This document shows, piece by piece, positions 35,499 to 42,102 of a stretch of 42,102 bases of DNA. Position numbers and translations under genes: made by a program. The number at the start of each line of letters is the position of its first letter. The stretch's first letter is position 1. Source of the DNA: Brevinematia bacterium (GTDB taxonomy: Bacteria; Spirochaetota; Brevinematia; DTOW01); assembly GCA_039630355.1 (NCBI GenBank), contig JBCNVF010000074.1, forward strand, positions 1 through 42,102. Direction: 5' to 3'. The notes beneath the pieces were generated by a model, which was not told where the DNA came from, made no database searches, and saw nothing but the letters and a program-made list of their open reading frames with translations.

Positions 35499-36722
35499 AT
35501 GAACTTAAGAAAATTAGATAACTTTAAGGATATAGATCTTCTCTCAATTGCCAAGGAATACGGAACTCCCATATATCTGTATAATCTAGACAAAGTAGAA
35601 GAGAACTTTAGAAATCTTCTGAACTCAATTCCCTATGAAAATAAGAAAATTCTCTTTGCAATGAAATCAAACTTTAACTGTGAAATTCTGAGATTAATAA
35701 GAGATCTCGGCGGTGGTGTGGACACAATCTCACCAGGTGAGATAGAGTATGCTTTAGACCTAGGCTTTAAAAAAGATGACATTCTATTCACAGGGATAGG
35801 AATATCAGATGAAGATATTGAGTTTTGCTTGAAAAACGGTATAGTTCCCAATGTAGGCTCACTTGACCTCTTAATTAGAATAGGCAACAGGTTTCCAGGT
35901 AGCAAAGTAAGCATAAGGATAAATCCAGACTATGGCACCGGTCATCACGATCATGTTATAACCGGAGGTCCTCAAAGCAAATTCGGGATATACCAATCTT
36001 ACTTAGAGGAAGTGAAGAATATATCAAAGAAATACGATCTAACCATATCGGGAATACATTTCCACATAGGTTCTGGAGCGCTGGATTACAGAGTTTATCT
36101 AAAGGCTATAGAGAAAGCTGTTGAGATCTCAACAATGTTTAAAGATGTGGAATTTGTTGATATAGGGGGGGGTATAGGAATACCTTACAAGCCTGAACAG
36201 AATTCTTTTGACTTGAAGGAATTTGGGAAAGAGATATCCAACGTTATGGAACGATTTTCAGCCAAAGAGAAGAGAGAGGTGAAACTTCTCCTAGAGCCTG
36301 GTAGGTATATAGTAGCAGAAAGCGGAGTGCTTCTCTCAAAAGTTGTGGAAGTGAAGACCACCCCCATGTATAAGTTCGTCATAGTCAACACAGGGTTTAA
36401 CCACCTTATAAGACCAGTGATGTATGGTAGTTACCACGAGATAATAAACTTGTCAAAACTGAACTGTACCGAGCTTGAGAAACAAGTTATTGCTGGAAAT
36501 GTATGCGAAAGCGGAGACATATTTACAAGAAACGAGAATGGAATACTCCCAAGAAAATTACCCAAGGCTGACTATGGCGATATAATAGGAATATTTGACG
36601 CAGGAGCTTATGGCTTTGTTATGGCCTCCCATTACAACTTAAGAAAGTTACCTAAGGAGATTGCAGTAAAGAACGGAAAAGTTTACCTAACCCCCAGAGA
36701 GTATATGAAGTATATTCTCTAA
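35499..36722 (+). CDS. lysA: Diaminopimelate decarboxylase
   Basis: LysA removes CO2 from meso-diaminopimelate to give lysine. The 407-residue fold III PLP protein has Lys56 in FAMKSN, FHIGSG with His188, the phosphate loop GGGIGIPY (223-230), EPGRY (266-270) and the LysA-type CESGDIF (336-342). This separates it from the ornithine decarboxylase-like gene at 18066. AAGGAAAT directly before the ATG is the ribosome binding site. It begins 8 bases after pfkA, which is not a usual metabolic partner, so the pairing reflects shared expression rather than one pathway. Confidence 0.94.
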   Translation: MNLRKLDNFKDIDLLSIAKEYGTPIYLYNLDKVEENFRNLLNSIPYENKKILFAMKSNFNCEILRLIRDLGGGVDTISPGEIEYALDLGFKKDDILFTGIGISDEDIEFCLKNGIVPNVGSLDLLIRIGNRFPGSKVSIRINPDYGTGHHDHVITGGPQSKFGIYQSYLEEVKNISKKYDLTISGIHFHIGSGALDYRVYLKAIEKAVEISTMFKDVEFVDIGGGIGIPYKPEQNSFDLKEFGKEISNVMERFSAKEKREVKLLLEPGRYIVAESGVLLSKVVEVKTTPMYKFVIVNTGFNHLIRPVMYGSYHEIINLSKLNCTELEKQVIAGNVCESGDIFTRNENGILPRKLPKADYGDIIGIFDAGAYGFVMASHYNLRKLPKEIAVKNGKVYLTPREYMKYIL

Positions 36723-36746
36723 AGCCAAGTTTGGAGTTTATGTAGC

Positions 36747-37262
36747 ATGAAAAGACAGGTGTTTTTGGTAGGTTACAGAGCTACAGGTAAGAGCACCATA
36801 GGAAAAGAACTTGCCTCTGCAATCAACTGGAAATTTGTTGATCTTGATAAGGAGATAGAAATGCTTTCTTCAAAAAGCATAAGGAAGATTTTTGAAGAAG
36901 ACGGTGAAGATAAGTTTAGGGAACTTGAGACTGAGGCACTTAGGTGCTTTTCTAAAGAAGATAAGGTAGTTATCTCAACAGGCGGAGGTGTGGTTATAAA
37001 AGAAGAGAATCGCAGGATAATGGAAAATGGGTTTGTTGTGCTGATTGAGTCAAGTATGGAAACTATAATCAAGAGAATGAAAGCTGACTCCAGTCGTCCT
37101 CCCTTAACTACCTTAACTCTTGAAGAAGAGGTCAAAAAAACTATCTCGGAGAGAAAACCTTTTTATGAGAAAGTCTACCACATAAAGGTAATCAACGAAA
37201 ACATATCAATTGAATCTCTCGTCCAACTGATAAAGAATTCACTTCCCTTTAACCTGCACTAA
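36747..37262 (+). CDS. aroK: Shikimate kinase
   Basis: AroK phosphorylates shikimate in aromatic amino acid synthesis. The 171-residue P-loop protein has GYRATGKST (9-17), the shikimate-binding DLDKEIE with Asp32 and Asp34, FRELETEAL with Arg58, STGGGVV with the Gly triplet at 79-81, and SRPPL in the lid. Length and motifs are standard. It follows lysA by 24 bases and is probably the last gene of the unit. A weak GGAG lies 12 bases before the ATG. No other aro genes are in the window. Confidence 0.94.
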   Translation: MKRQVFLVGYRATGKSTIGKELASAINWKFVDLDKEIEMLSSKSIRKIFEEDGEDKFRELETEALRCFSKEDKVVISTGGGVVIKEENRRIMENGFVVLIESSMETIIKRMKADSSRPPLTTLTLEEEVKKTISERKPFYEKVYHIKVINENISIESLVQLIKNSLPFNLH

Positions 37263-37317
37263 ATACCCTAAGGAAATACAAAGCTCTATGGATTGCTTAG
37301 CATTTTGATGATTTTTT

Positions 37318-39165
37318 CTACTCTGTGAAGAACAAAATATATGCTCCTGCTCCAAAACCAAGCATAGGAACTGCTCCCTTAAAGGATTCATCTTTTTCAT
37401 CAAGTAACTCAGGTATCATGTAAAATCCATTGAAAGCCTTATTCTCAATCCGTGAGACTAACTCTTTGGATTTACTCAGATTACCCAGTTTTTTGTACGC
37501 CAGGGCAATCCTGAGGTTTATTATGCACCACTCTTGGTTATCATACCATCCACCATCCAAATTTCTTCTGTATCCCTCCCTGCCTTTGATCTTAAGATTT
37601 TCTTCAAATGCGGATAAAGTATTTATTGAGACTTCCTTGGGCACCAAACCAAAGTTTATAGCTTCAACGACAGCTCCATCAACATACTTAGGATATCCCC
37701 TACTAACATAATGCTCATATGAACCCACCAACACTTTCCTCTCTCTATCAACTAAGTTTCTATTAAGTCCCTCAAGAAGCAAATCCACATACTTTCTAGT
37801 ATCATAACTTGACTTTTTCCCAAACCTCTCAAATGTTTTAGTTATCTCATCCAACCCTTTTATAGCCATTATCGTGGTATAAGTAAACCTTTTTGCACCA
37901 TCATATCCATTGTCCCTGATATGCCTCTCCCACGGTCCAGATTCAGGTCTTATTACCCCCAAATTTGTGTCAATGTTGCAGATTAGAGGATAGATTATCA
38001 ACCTATCAATCACTTCAAAATATCTGTTAAGAAAATCTTTGTCGTTAGAAGCATTTAGGTACTCCGCAAGTGCCCATAGAGACATTCCAAAACCATCTAT
38101 CTCTATGTTTACCCCGTTGCCATTATCATCAGACTCTTCCTTTCCGTTTCCATAGTATCTGCACACAGAGATCTTGTAGTCAACCCCGATTCCCCATTCT
38201 TTCCGATCAAAAATGTAAGACTTGTAGTATCCTGTATCAGCCTCAAGAAAGAATTTCAGAGCATCTTTGGCCTCTTCAAGGTGCCCAGCTCTAACAAGAG
38301 CAACAATTGAGTAAACACCATCTCTAACCCAGGCAATGTTCCAACTACCTGTTGTGAGTGAAGCAAGAATCTGTCCATACCCCTTGCCTTCTTCCCTTAC
38401 TTGCCCCATCTTTATGAATGCAAGAGATTGCTCATATAGGGCCTTTTGCTCCTCAGTCAAATTGTTCGGAAATTTGGTTTTCCTATGCCAATTTTTCCAA
38501 AACTCAAGTTCTTTTTCAAGAGGATCAAAGAAAGTAGAGTAATAGTAATTCGCTATCTTCAGAGAGGTCTCTAGATCTTTAGCTAAAACTACTAAGTCAT
38601 AAAGAGAAAGCTCTACTTCCCTCTTAGCAACTTCTTTGAAGTAAAAAAGTAATGTACCATGCTCCGAGTTTATATACTGGTTTTCTTGGTCATAGGGAAC
38701 TATCTGATGTCTTCCAGAAAACCCTATAGATCTTGTTATCTCTATAACACCTCTATCCTTAGGCCTGATCTCTAGCTTAACTACAAAGGACGGACAGTTT
38801 AGAGTAAAGGGGGAAAAAAGATACATAACAACATCTGCTATTTCACTAGAGAAATTTACCTTTATTATCCCAGTTCCAGGAATGTAATTTATATCTTTTA
38901 TCTCCGAGTCCTTAAGGAAGAAACTCTTGTCGTTCAGCGTTATTTTGTAATCAAGAGACCTTAGTATAAATGAAACCTCTTTTGATTTCTCATCATACTT
39001 TCGGTAAATTGAAGGATAGAATGCAGAAACTCTTTTCTTAACCAATGAGAAAACCACTGCTGAAAAACCATTAGCACTCACAAGCATATTAAACCCTCTC
39101 TTTTGAGCAAGTGCTAATTCTGAAGTTAGCAAAAGAAGCAATAGTGATAAGAAAAGCTTTCTCAT
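37318..39165 (-). CDS. Secreted GH15-like glucosidase
   Basis: The 615-residue protein has a signal peptide cut after LALA (residue 20). Residues about 25-200 are a beta-sandwich like the N-terminal domain of bacterial glucoamylases. From about 235 an (alpha/alpha)6-barrel is seen, with TTGSWNIAWVRDGVYSIVAL (271-290), IEIDGFGMSLWALAEY and GPWERH (Glu413, likely general acid); GGWYDNQEW (538-546) may supply the base Glu545. The arrangement matches GH15 glucoamylase/glucodextranase. It should release glucose from alpha-glucans in the periplasm or outside. Substrate choice is inferred from the neighbouring alpha-amylase gene. GGAGGAAAG next to the ATG is a strong ribosome binding site. Confidence 0.78.
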   Translation of the reverse strand: MRKLFLSLLLLLLTSELALAQKRGFNMLVSANGFSAVVFSLVKKRVSAFYPSIYRKYDEKSKEVSFILRSLDYKITLNDKSFFLKDSEIKDINYIPGTGIIKVNFSSEIADVVMYLFSPFTLNCPSFVVKLEIRPKDRGVIEITRSIGFSGRHQIVPYDQENQYINSEHGTLLFYFKEVAKREVELSLYDLVVLAKDLETSLKIANYYYSTFFDPLEKELEFWKNWHRKTKFPNNLTEEQKALYEQSLAFIKMGQVREEGKGYGQILASLTTGSWNIAWVRDGVYSIVALVRAGHLEEAKDALKFFLEADTGYYKSYIFDRKEWGIGVDYKISVCRYYGNGKEESDDNGNGVNIEIDGFGMSLWALAEYLNASNDKDFLNRYFEVIDRLIIYPLICNIDTNLGVIRPESGPWERHIRDNGYDGAKRFTYTTIMAIKGLDEITKTFERFGKKSSYDTRKYVDLLLEGLNRNLVDRERKVLVGSYEHYVSRGYPKYVDGAVVEAINFGLVPKEVSINTLSAFEENLKIKGREGYRRNLDGGWYDNQEWCIINLRIALAYKKLGNLSKSKELVSRIENKAFNGFYMIPELLDEKDESFKGAVPMLGFGAGAYILFFTE

Positions 39166-39254
39166 TCTTTCCTCCGGAAAACACCTTCAAAGGAATTTTT
39201 TAGCGGTTTCGTATAAATTTTCAAGTTTGAAAGAAGTTCAACAGAGCCTAGTTA

Positions 39255-39350
39255 CAATTTGATTTGACGTATTTTTTTACTTCTCTCGCAGTCTCTGCTG
39301 GGACCGGAAAATATTTCCAATTCAACATGAAAAGCTTCTAAAACCTTAAG
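39255..39350 (-). repeat. Dispersed intergenic element, partial copy 8
   Basis: In the 329-base gap between the GH15-like gene and the amylase gene. On the minus strand the hairpin region (39289-39306) reads CGGTCCCAGCAGAGACTG, with one mismatch and one wobble in the stem, followed by CGAGAGAAGTAAAAAA as in other copies. The left half of the element is not recognisable. The rest of the gap shows only the G/C inverted repeat at 39469-39485. Confidence 0.6.
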
Positions 39351-39468
39351 ACTCCTAAAATGCCTTAATTCGCTAGACTATAGCAAAATGTGTATAAAAA
39401 ACTTTCTTTCTAATCCCTAAATACTCTAACTCATCTAAGGCAATAACTTTTTATGATAAAACCTTATA

Positions 39469-39485
39469 GGGGGAATTACCCCCCC
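39469..39485 (-). terminator. Possible transcript end of the amylase gene
   Basis: GGGGG AATTA CCCCC forms a short, strong stem-loop 10-25 bases after the amylase stop. There is no clear T run on the minus strand, so an intrinsic terminator is only possible. Confidence 0.35.
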
Positions 39486-39494
39486 TTTGTTGCA

Positions 39495-40871
39495 CTAATA
39501 TCCTACTGGAGCATAAACAGCATAACCTCTGGGTGCTGCCCAAAGGTCCGTACGTCCACTACTATCAGTAGTCTTCTGCGCAGGTTGAGCAGTGTCCTTA
39601 CCATTCCATGCATAACAATGCAGAGTGGTATTGGTCCATTTAGTGCTAACAGTAGCCCCAAGCCAAGAACTGGGATGATCGTTTATTACAACTATCAACC
39701 CTGGGTTAGAGCCATATCCGTTTCTCTGGGCTATATAAAGATCTGAACTTGTGTAGAGAACAGTTGTAGTCCCACCAGCAAGCCTCCAGTTAACCCACAG
39801 CAATTGCCTTATCCCTAGAGCATCAGTCCTCCTTAGGTTGTAAACATAATAATCCTTCCAGAACACACAACTATCTCCTTCCGCTGTAAGCGTATAAGCA
39901 TATGCCATCATCTTGTCATAAATGATAGGGTCACTCACATCTGTATCGTGATTCTCAACAAATGTAACTGCCTTCAATGGGTTTATTCCTACAAGCCCAG
40001 CTCCACTGAGATTCGCCATATTAAACGAGCCACCAGTAGTATTGCACATACTTTTCAATGTGTAGAAGAGGGGAAAATCAAATGCCTTAACATTAGCTCT
40101 GTTTACACTATTGAGCCAACTGTTAATAGCATTCCTATCGCTACTCCAATACTCGCCAATAATAAATGGTGATCCTGTGTTGTCATGAATATACTGAGCA
40201 ACCCAAGGTGCATAACCTTGCACATAGTCAAGTCTCCAGAAATCAAACCCAGCATTCGCAGTATTCTTCAGCCAGTTAAGCCATGCAGTAATATTGGTCT
40301 TCACATATTCCTTGTCTTGACAAAGATCAGGCATACCGGCAAATGTGCCATACCCGTCAGTCGAATGCAAATCATTCGGATGGAAATCATAGTAACTCCT
40401 TAAGAACCTACCACTTGCTACACCCGAAAAGTCAGTCCAAGTATTACTACCAACAAAGGGGTTATACTGGGACGCACCACCACTGTTGTGGTTTATGACT
40501 ATATCAGCCATAACTTTAACACCACTAAAAGACTTTATCCTAGAAATAAGAGCCTTCAGCTGAGCTTGAGTACCATACCTTACTTGAGTAGCACCTTTCT
40601 GATTGTAAGCCCCAAGGTCATAGTAGTCATAAGGCTCATAACCGTTGTTGTCCCAAGAGATACACTTCTGCGGTGGCGGTAGATAGAAACAATCAATCTT
40701 GTCAGTTACACACTCACCAACCTTAAGATACACATTGGAGTACCATGAAGGTGTTCCAGTTGGGACATTCCAGTAGAATGCTTGCATTATTCTCCAACCA
40801 TTCACCTCGCTCACCAGCACTAGTGATATTACTACCACTAGCGCTAACATCACAAACCTCAACCGCCTCAT
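39495..40871 (-). CDS. Secreted archaeal-type alpha-amylase (GH13)
   Basis: The 458-residue enzyme cleaves internal alpha-1,4 bonds of starch. After a signal peptide (about 1-25) comes the catalytic barrel: IMQAFYWNVP (28-37), DIVINH (123-128), WRLDYVQGYAPW with nucleophile Asp215, IIGEYW with acid/base Glu240, and VENHDTD with Asp309. Many stretches (NPFV..NTWTDFSGVASG, DFHPNDLH, VQGYAPWV, NPLKAVTFVENHDTD) closely resemble amylases of Pyrococcus/Thermococcus (GH13 subfamily 7 type). By eye its base composition is clearly richer in G and C than neighbouring genes, which fits horizontal transfer. GGAGGTAAAG directly before the ATG gives strong translation. The promoter region fits sigma70 and sigma54 patterns. 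Confidence 0.93.
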   Translation of the reverse strand: MRRLRFVMLALVVVISLVLVSEVNGWRIMQAFYWNVPTGTPSWYSNVYLKVGECVTDKIDCFYLPPPQKCISWDNNGYEPYDYYDLGAYNQKGATQVRYGTQAQLKALISRIKSFSGVKVMADIVINHNSGGASQYNPFVGSNTWTDFSGVASGRFLRSYYDFHPNDLHSTDGYGTFAGMPDLCQDKEYVKTNITAWLNWLKNTANAGFDFWRLDYVQGYAPWVAQYIHDNTGSPFIIGEYWSSDRNAINSWLNSVNRANVKAFDFPLFYTLKSMCNTTGGSFNMANLSGAGLVGINPLKAVTFVENHDTDVSDPIIYDKMMAYAYTLTAEGDSCVFWKDYYVYNLRRTDALGIRQLLWVNWRLAGGTTTVLYTSSDLYIAQRNGYGSNPGLIVVINDHPSSWLGATVSTKWTNTTLHCYAWNGKDTAQPAQKTTDSSGRTDLWAAPRGYAVYAPVGY

Positions 40872-40882
40872 ACTTTACCTCC

Positions 40883-40897
40883 TGCCCGTAGTGGGCA
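40883..40897 (-). promoter_or_regulatory. Palindrome at the amylase transcription start
   Basis: TGCCC GTAGT GGGCA is a 5-bp inverted repeat directly beside the -10 box and just before the ribosome binding site. The start of transcription would fall within it, so a DNA operator is likelier than an RNA hairpin. Confidence 0.4.
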
Positions 40898-40925
40898 ATC
40901 ATATTTATTGCAAAATATATGCCAA
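40898..40925 (-). promoter_or_regulatory. Amylase promoter with sigma70 and sigma54 patterns
   Basis: On the minus strand TTGGCA (40920-40925), a 16-base spacer and TATGAT (40898-40903) match sigma70 boxes at five of six bases each. The same stretch reads TTGGCATATATTTTGCAA (40908-40925), with GG and GC ten bases apart as required by sigma54 -24/-12 promoters. Confidence 0.55.
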
Positions 40926-40944
40926 CTTGACATTCATTAAAGTA

Positions 40945-40968
40945 TTCTTGATTTTTATTTTTCAAGAA
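40945..40968. promoter_or_regulatory. Inverted repeat upstream of the amylase promoter
   Basis: TTCTTGA (40945-40951) and TCAAGAA (40962-40968), ten bases apart, form a 7-bp inverted repeat about 20 bases upstream of the -35/-24 box. It could be an activator site. The remaining gap up to 41058 shows nothing else. Confidence 0.4.
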
Positions 40969-41058
40969 ATTAAAAAATCCCAAAACATTTTGGTATTAAC
41001 CCTCTCCAATTTTGTAAACAAGAGAGCTTATGAAAGATAATTTACTAAAACTGCACCA

Positions 41059-41101
41059 TTAAATGCACAAAATTGAACTAGTGCAATGTTGTGCAATTTA
41101 A
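41059..41101 (-). terminator. Inverted repeat at the end of the deacetylase gene
   Basis: TTAAATGCACAA (41059-41070) and TTGTGCAATTTAA (41089-41101) pair with one bulged base around an 18-base loop, spanning the stop codon. No T run follows, so it may stabilise or end the transcript. Confidence 0.35.
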
Positions 41102-42076
41102 GAGGGGAAAAGCTGATTTTAGACCCAGTTTTTTCTTCTCAAAGTCCAATGACTTGTAAAGGTCCCCAAGACTGAGGAAGTAGTATTTATCTTTGTTTTT
41201 GTGATACCATTTAGCTAATGTATGCAATGTTCCTTTTCTTGCGTGACCTATTGCTATGCAATAACCCTTTGTCCTAGCAATCTTTTCCATATTCTCAAGC
41301 TGATCAAGAATATGGTATCTTGTAGAGTAGTTATCCAGAAATATGTCTCTCTTCAAAGGGACCATACCACACTCTCTAGCTTTTCTCATACCTACGGTGT
41401 TCGGAGTTGTAATAGAATCTAGGAAAAATTTGTTCTTCTTTCTGAGAAAGGAGATTACTGCAGTCATAACTCTCTCATCCTCGGTGGCTTTAGATCCCAT
41501 GTGGTTATTAATACCTTCTGCATCTATTTCCTGAAATGCTTCCTCAAGGAAGGATACAATCTGCTCTTCGCTCATGCTGGTTCTTATATACCTTTTCTCA
41601 TTTCCTTCATTTCTATAAGCTTCCATAGGAATATGGAGGATCACTTCCTTTCCAAACCTCCTTGCTATCTGGTAAACCTCCTTAGAACGCTCTAGAAAAG
41701 GAATTATGCTTATTGTTATTGGAAGGTCTTTAATCGCCTTCACCACATACTCCTCAAGAGAGTAGCCAAAGTCATCTATCACTATACAGATTATGGGTTT
41801 ATCTCTTTTCAGTAAGCCTTCAGTTCTCTCATCTAGTCCAAAAGAGTTGCTTTCCGAAACTTCACCGTCTAGTTTGTTCTCATTAGTTAGTTTTCCTGAA
41901 GGTGAGGGTAGTTCAGGATACTCATGGTATACCTTGTACTCTTTTTTGTGATCCCCCCTTGAGATCTCTTCAGAGAAGGAACTATATAGAACCTCTGAGA
42001 TAAGTGGAACACCAACAACTATTAAAACTACAGCGAGGATATAGGAGATTACTGAAATAAAAATACTCTCTTTCAT
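41078..42076 (-). CDS. Divergent polysaccharide deacetylase (YibQ-like)
   Basis: The 332-residue protein has an N-terminal membrane segment (about 5-27), a low-complexity charged linker to about 90, and a divergent polysaccharide deacetylase domain (about 94-320). The domain shows CIVIDDFGYS with Asp101/Asp102, LPITISIIPF, LHIPMEA with His148, INNHMGSKATED with His192, and the final IGHARKGTL. This matches the YibQ/DUF610 family, thought to act on envelope polysaccharides, with uncertain activity. AAGGG 4 bases before the ATG is the ribosome binding site. It reads towards the amylase gene, with a 206-base gap that contains the amylase promoter, so they are expressed separately. Confidence 0.85.
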   Translation of the reverse strand: MKESIFISVISYILAVVLIVVGVPLISEVLYSSFSEEISRGDHKKEYKVYHEYPELPSPSGKLTNENKLDGEVSESNSFGLDERTEGLLKRDKPIICIVIDDFGYSLEEYVVKAIKDLPITISIIPFLERSKEVYQIARRFGKEVILHIPMEAYRNEGNEKRYIRTSMSEEQIVSFLEEAFQEIDAEGINNHMGSKATEDERVMTAVISFLRKKNKFFLDSITTPNTVGMRKARECGMVPLKRDIFLDNYSTRYHILDQLENMEKIARTKGYCIAIGHARKGTLHTLAKWYHKNKDKYYFLSLGDLYKSLDFEKKKLGLKSAFPLLNCTTLH

Positions 42077-42102
42077 AAAACCCTTAGGTTATGATCGGAA
42101 TT

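Noticed and set aside
40723-40983. 86-codon minus-strand frame across the amylase promoter
   Set aside because: It is an out-of-frame overlap with the amylase start and runs through the promoter and palindromes.

Overview
The window is an AT-rich bacterial chromosome segment with 27 intact protein genes, one tRNA gene and an unusual family of repeated non-coding DNA between genes. Arginine is mostly AGA/AGG and proteins are rich in Lys, Ile and Glu. The cell has two membranes: there are signal peptides, a lipoprotein, beta-barrel-like proteins and an O-antigen ligase-like protein. The C-terminal part of the gene at 4583-5785 resembles the P13-type membrane domain known from spirochaetes, and the alpha-amylase resembles enzymes of hyperthermophilic archaea. 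I infer a Gram-negative, probably thermophilic, saccharolytic bacterium, perhaps spirochaete-related; the phylum is an inference, not proven by the sequence.

Layout. 1-8000: a beta-barrel-like protein, dxs behind a membrane-anchored propeller-like protein, a PEGA/P13-like membrane protein, a HAD phosphatase and proB. 8037-14300: a minus-strand run of five closely spaced genes (O-antigen ligase-like, argH, a coiled-coil membrane protein, a lipoprotein, malQ). 14301-15570: a scrap region with tRNA-Asn and two decayed reading frames. 15571-19226: hisS, a XerC/D-type recombinase and an ornithine decarboxylase-like gene. 19229-25982: a very large TPR protein, a patatin-like lipase and an ABC-2 exporter pair. 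26468-32536: a lamin-tail surface protein, an NtrC-type sigma54 activator, a divergent degenerate GGDEF protein and a TPR membrane protein. 32751-37262: gatB, then pfkA-lysA-aroK. 37318-42076: a secreted GH15-like glucosidase, a secreted archaeal-type alpha-amylase and a YibQ-type polysaccharide deacetylase.

How it fits together. Secreted amylase and GH15-like enzyme, cytoplasmic MalQ and ATP-type PfkA form a route from external starch into glycolysis. Dxs, ProB, ArgH, LysA, AroK and the decarboxylase feed isoprenoid, amino acid and polyamine synthesis.

The most unusual signal is a roughly 200-base non-coding element found in eight gaps, in both orientations and never inside a gene. Its best-preserved part is a 7-bp hairpin (CAGTCCC GACA GGGACTG) followed by a purine-rich tail. 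One copy has imperfect terminal inverted repeats, so a MITE-like origin is plausible. A second signal is that several genes without a Shine-Dalgarno sequence carry a -10-like hexamer 6-9 bases before the start codon, which suggests leaderless mRNAs. A third is the amylase promoter, which fits both sigma70 and sigma54 patterns.
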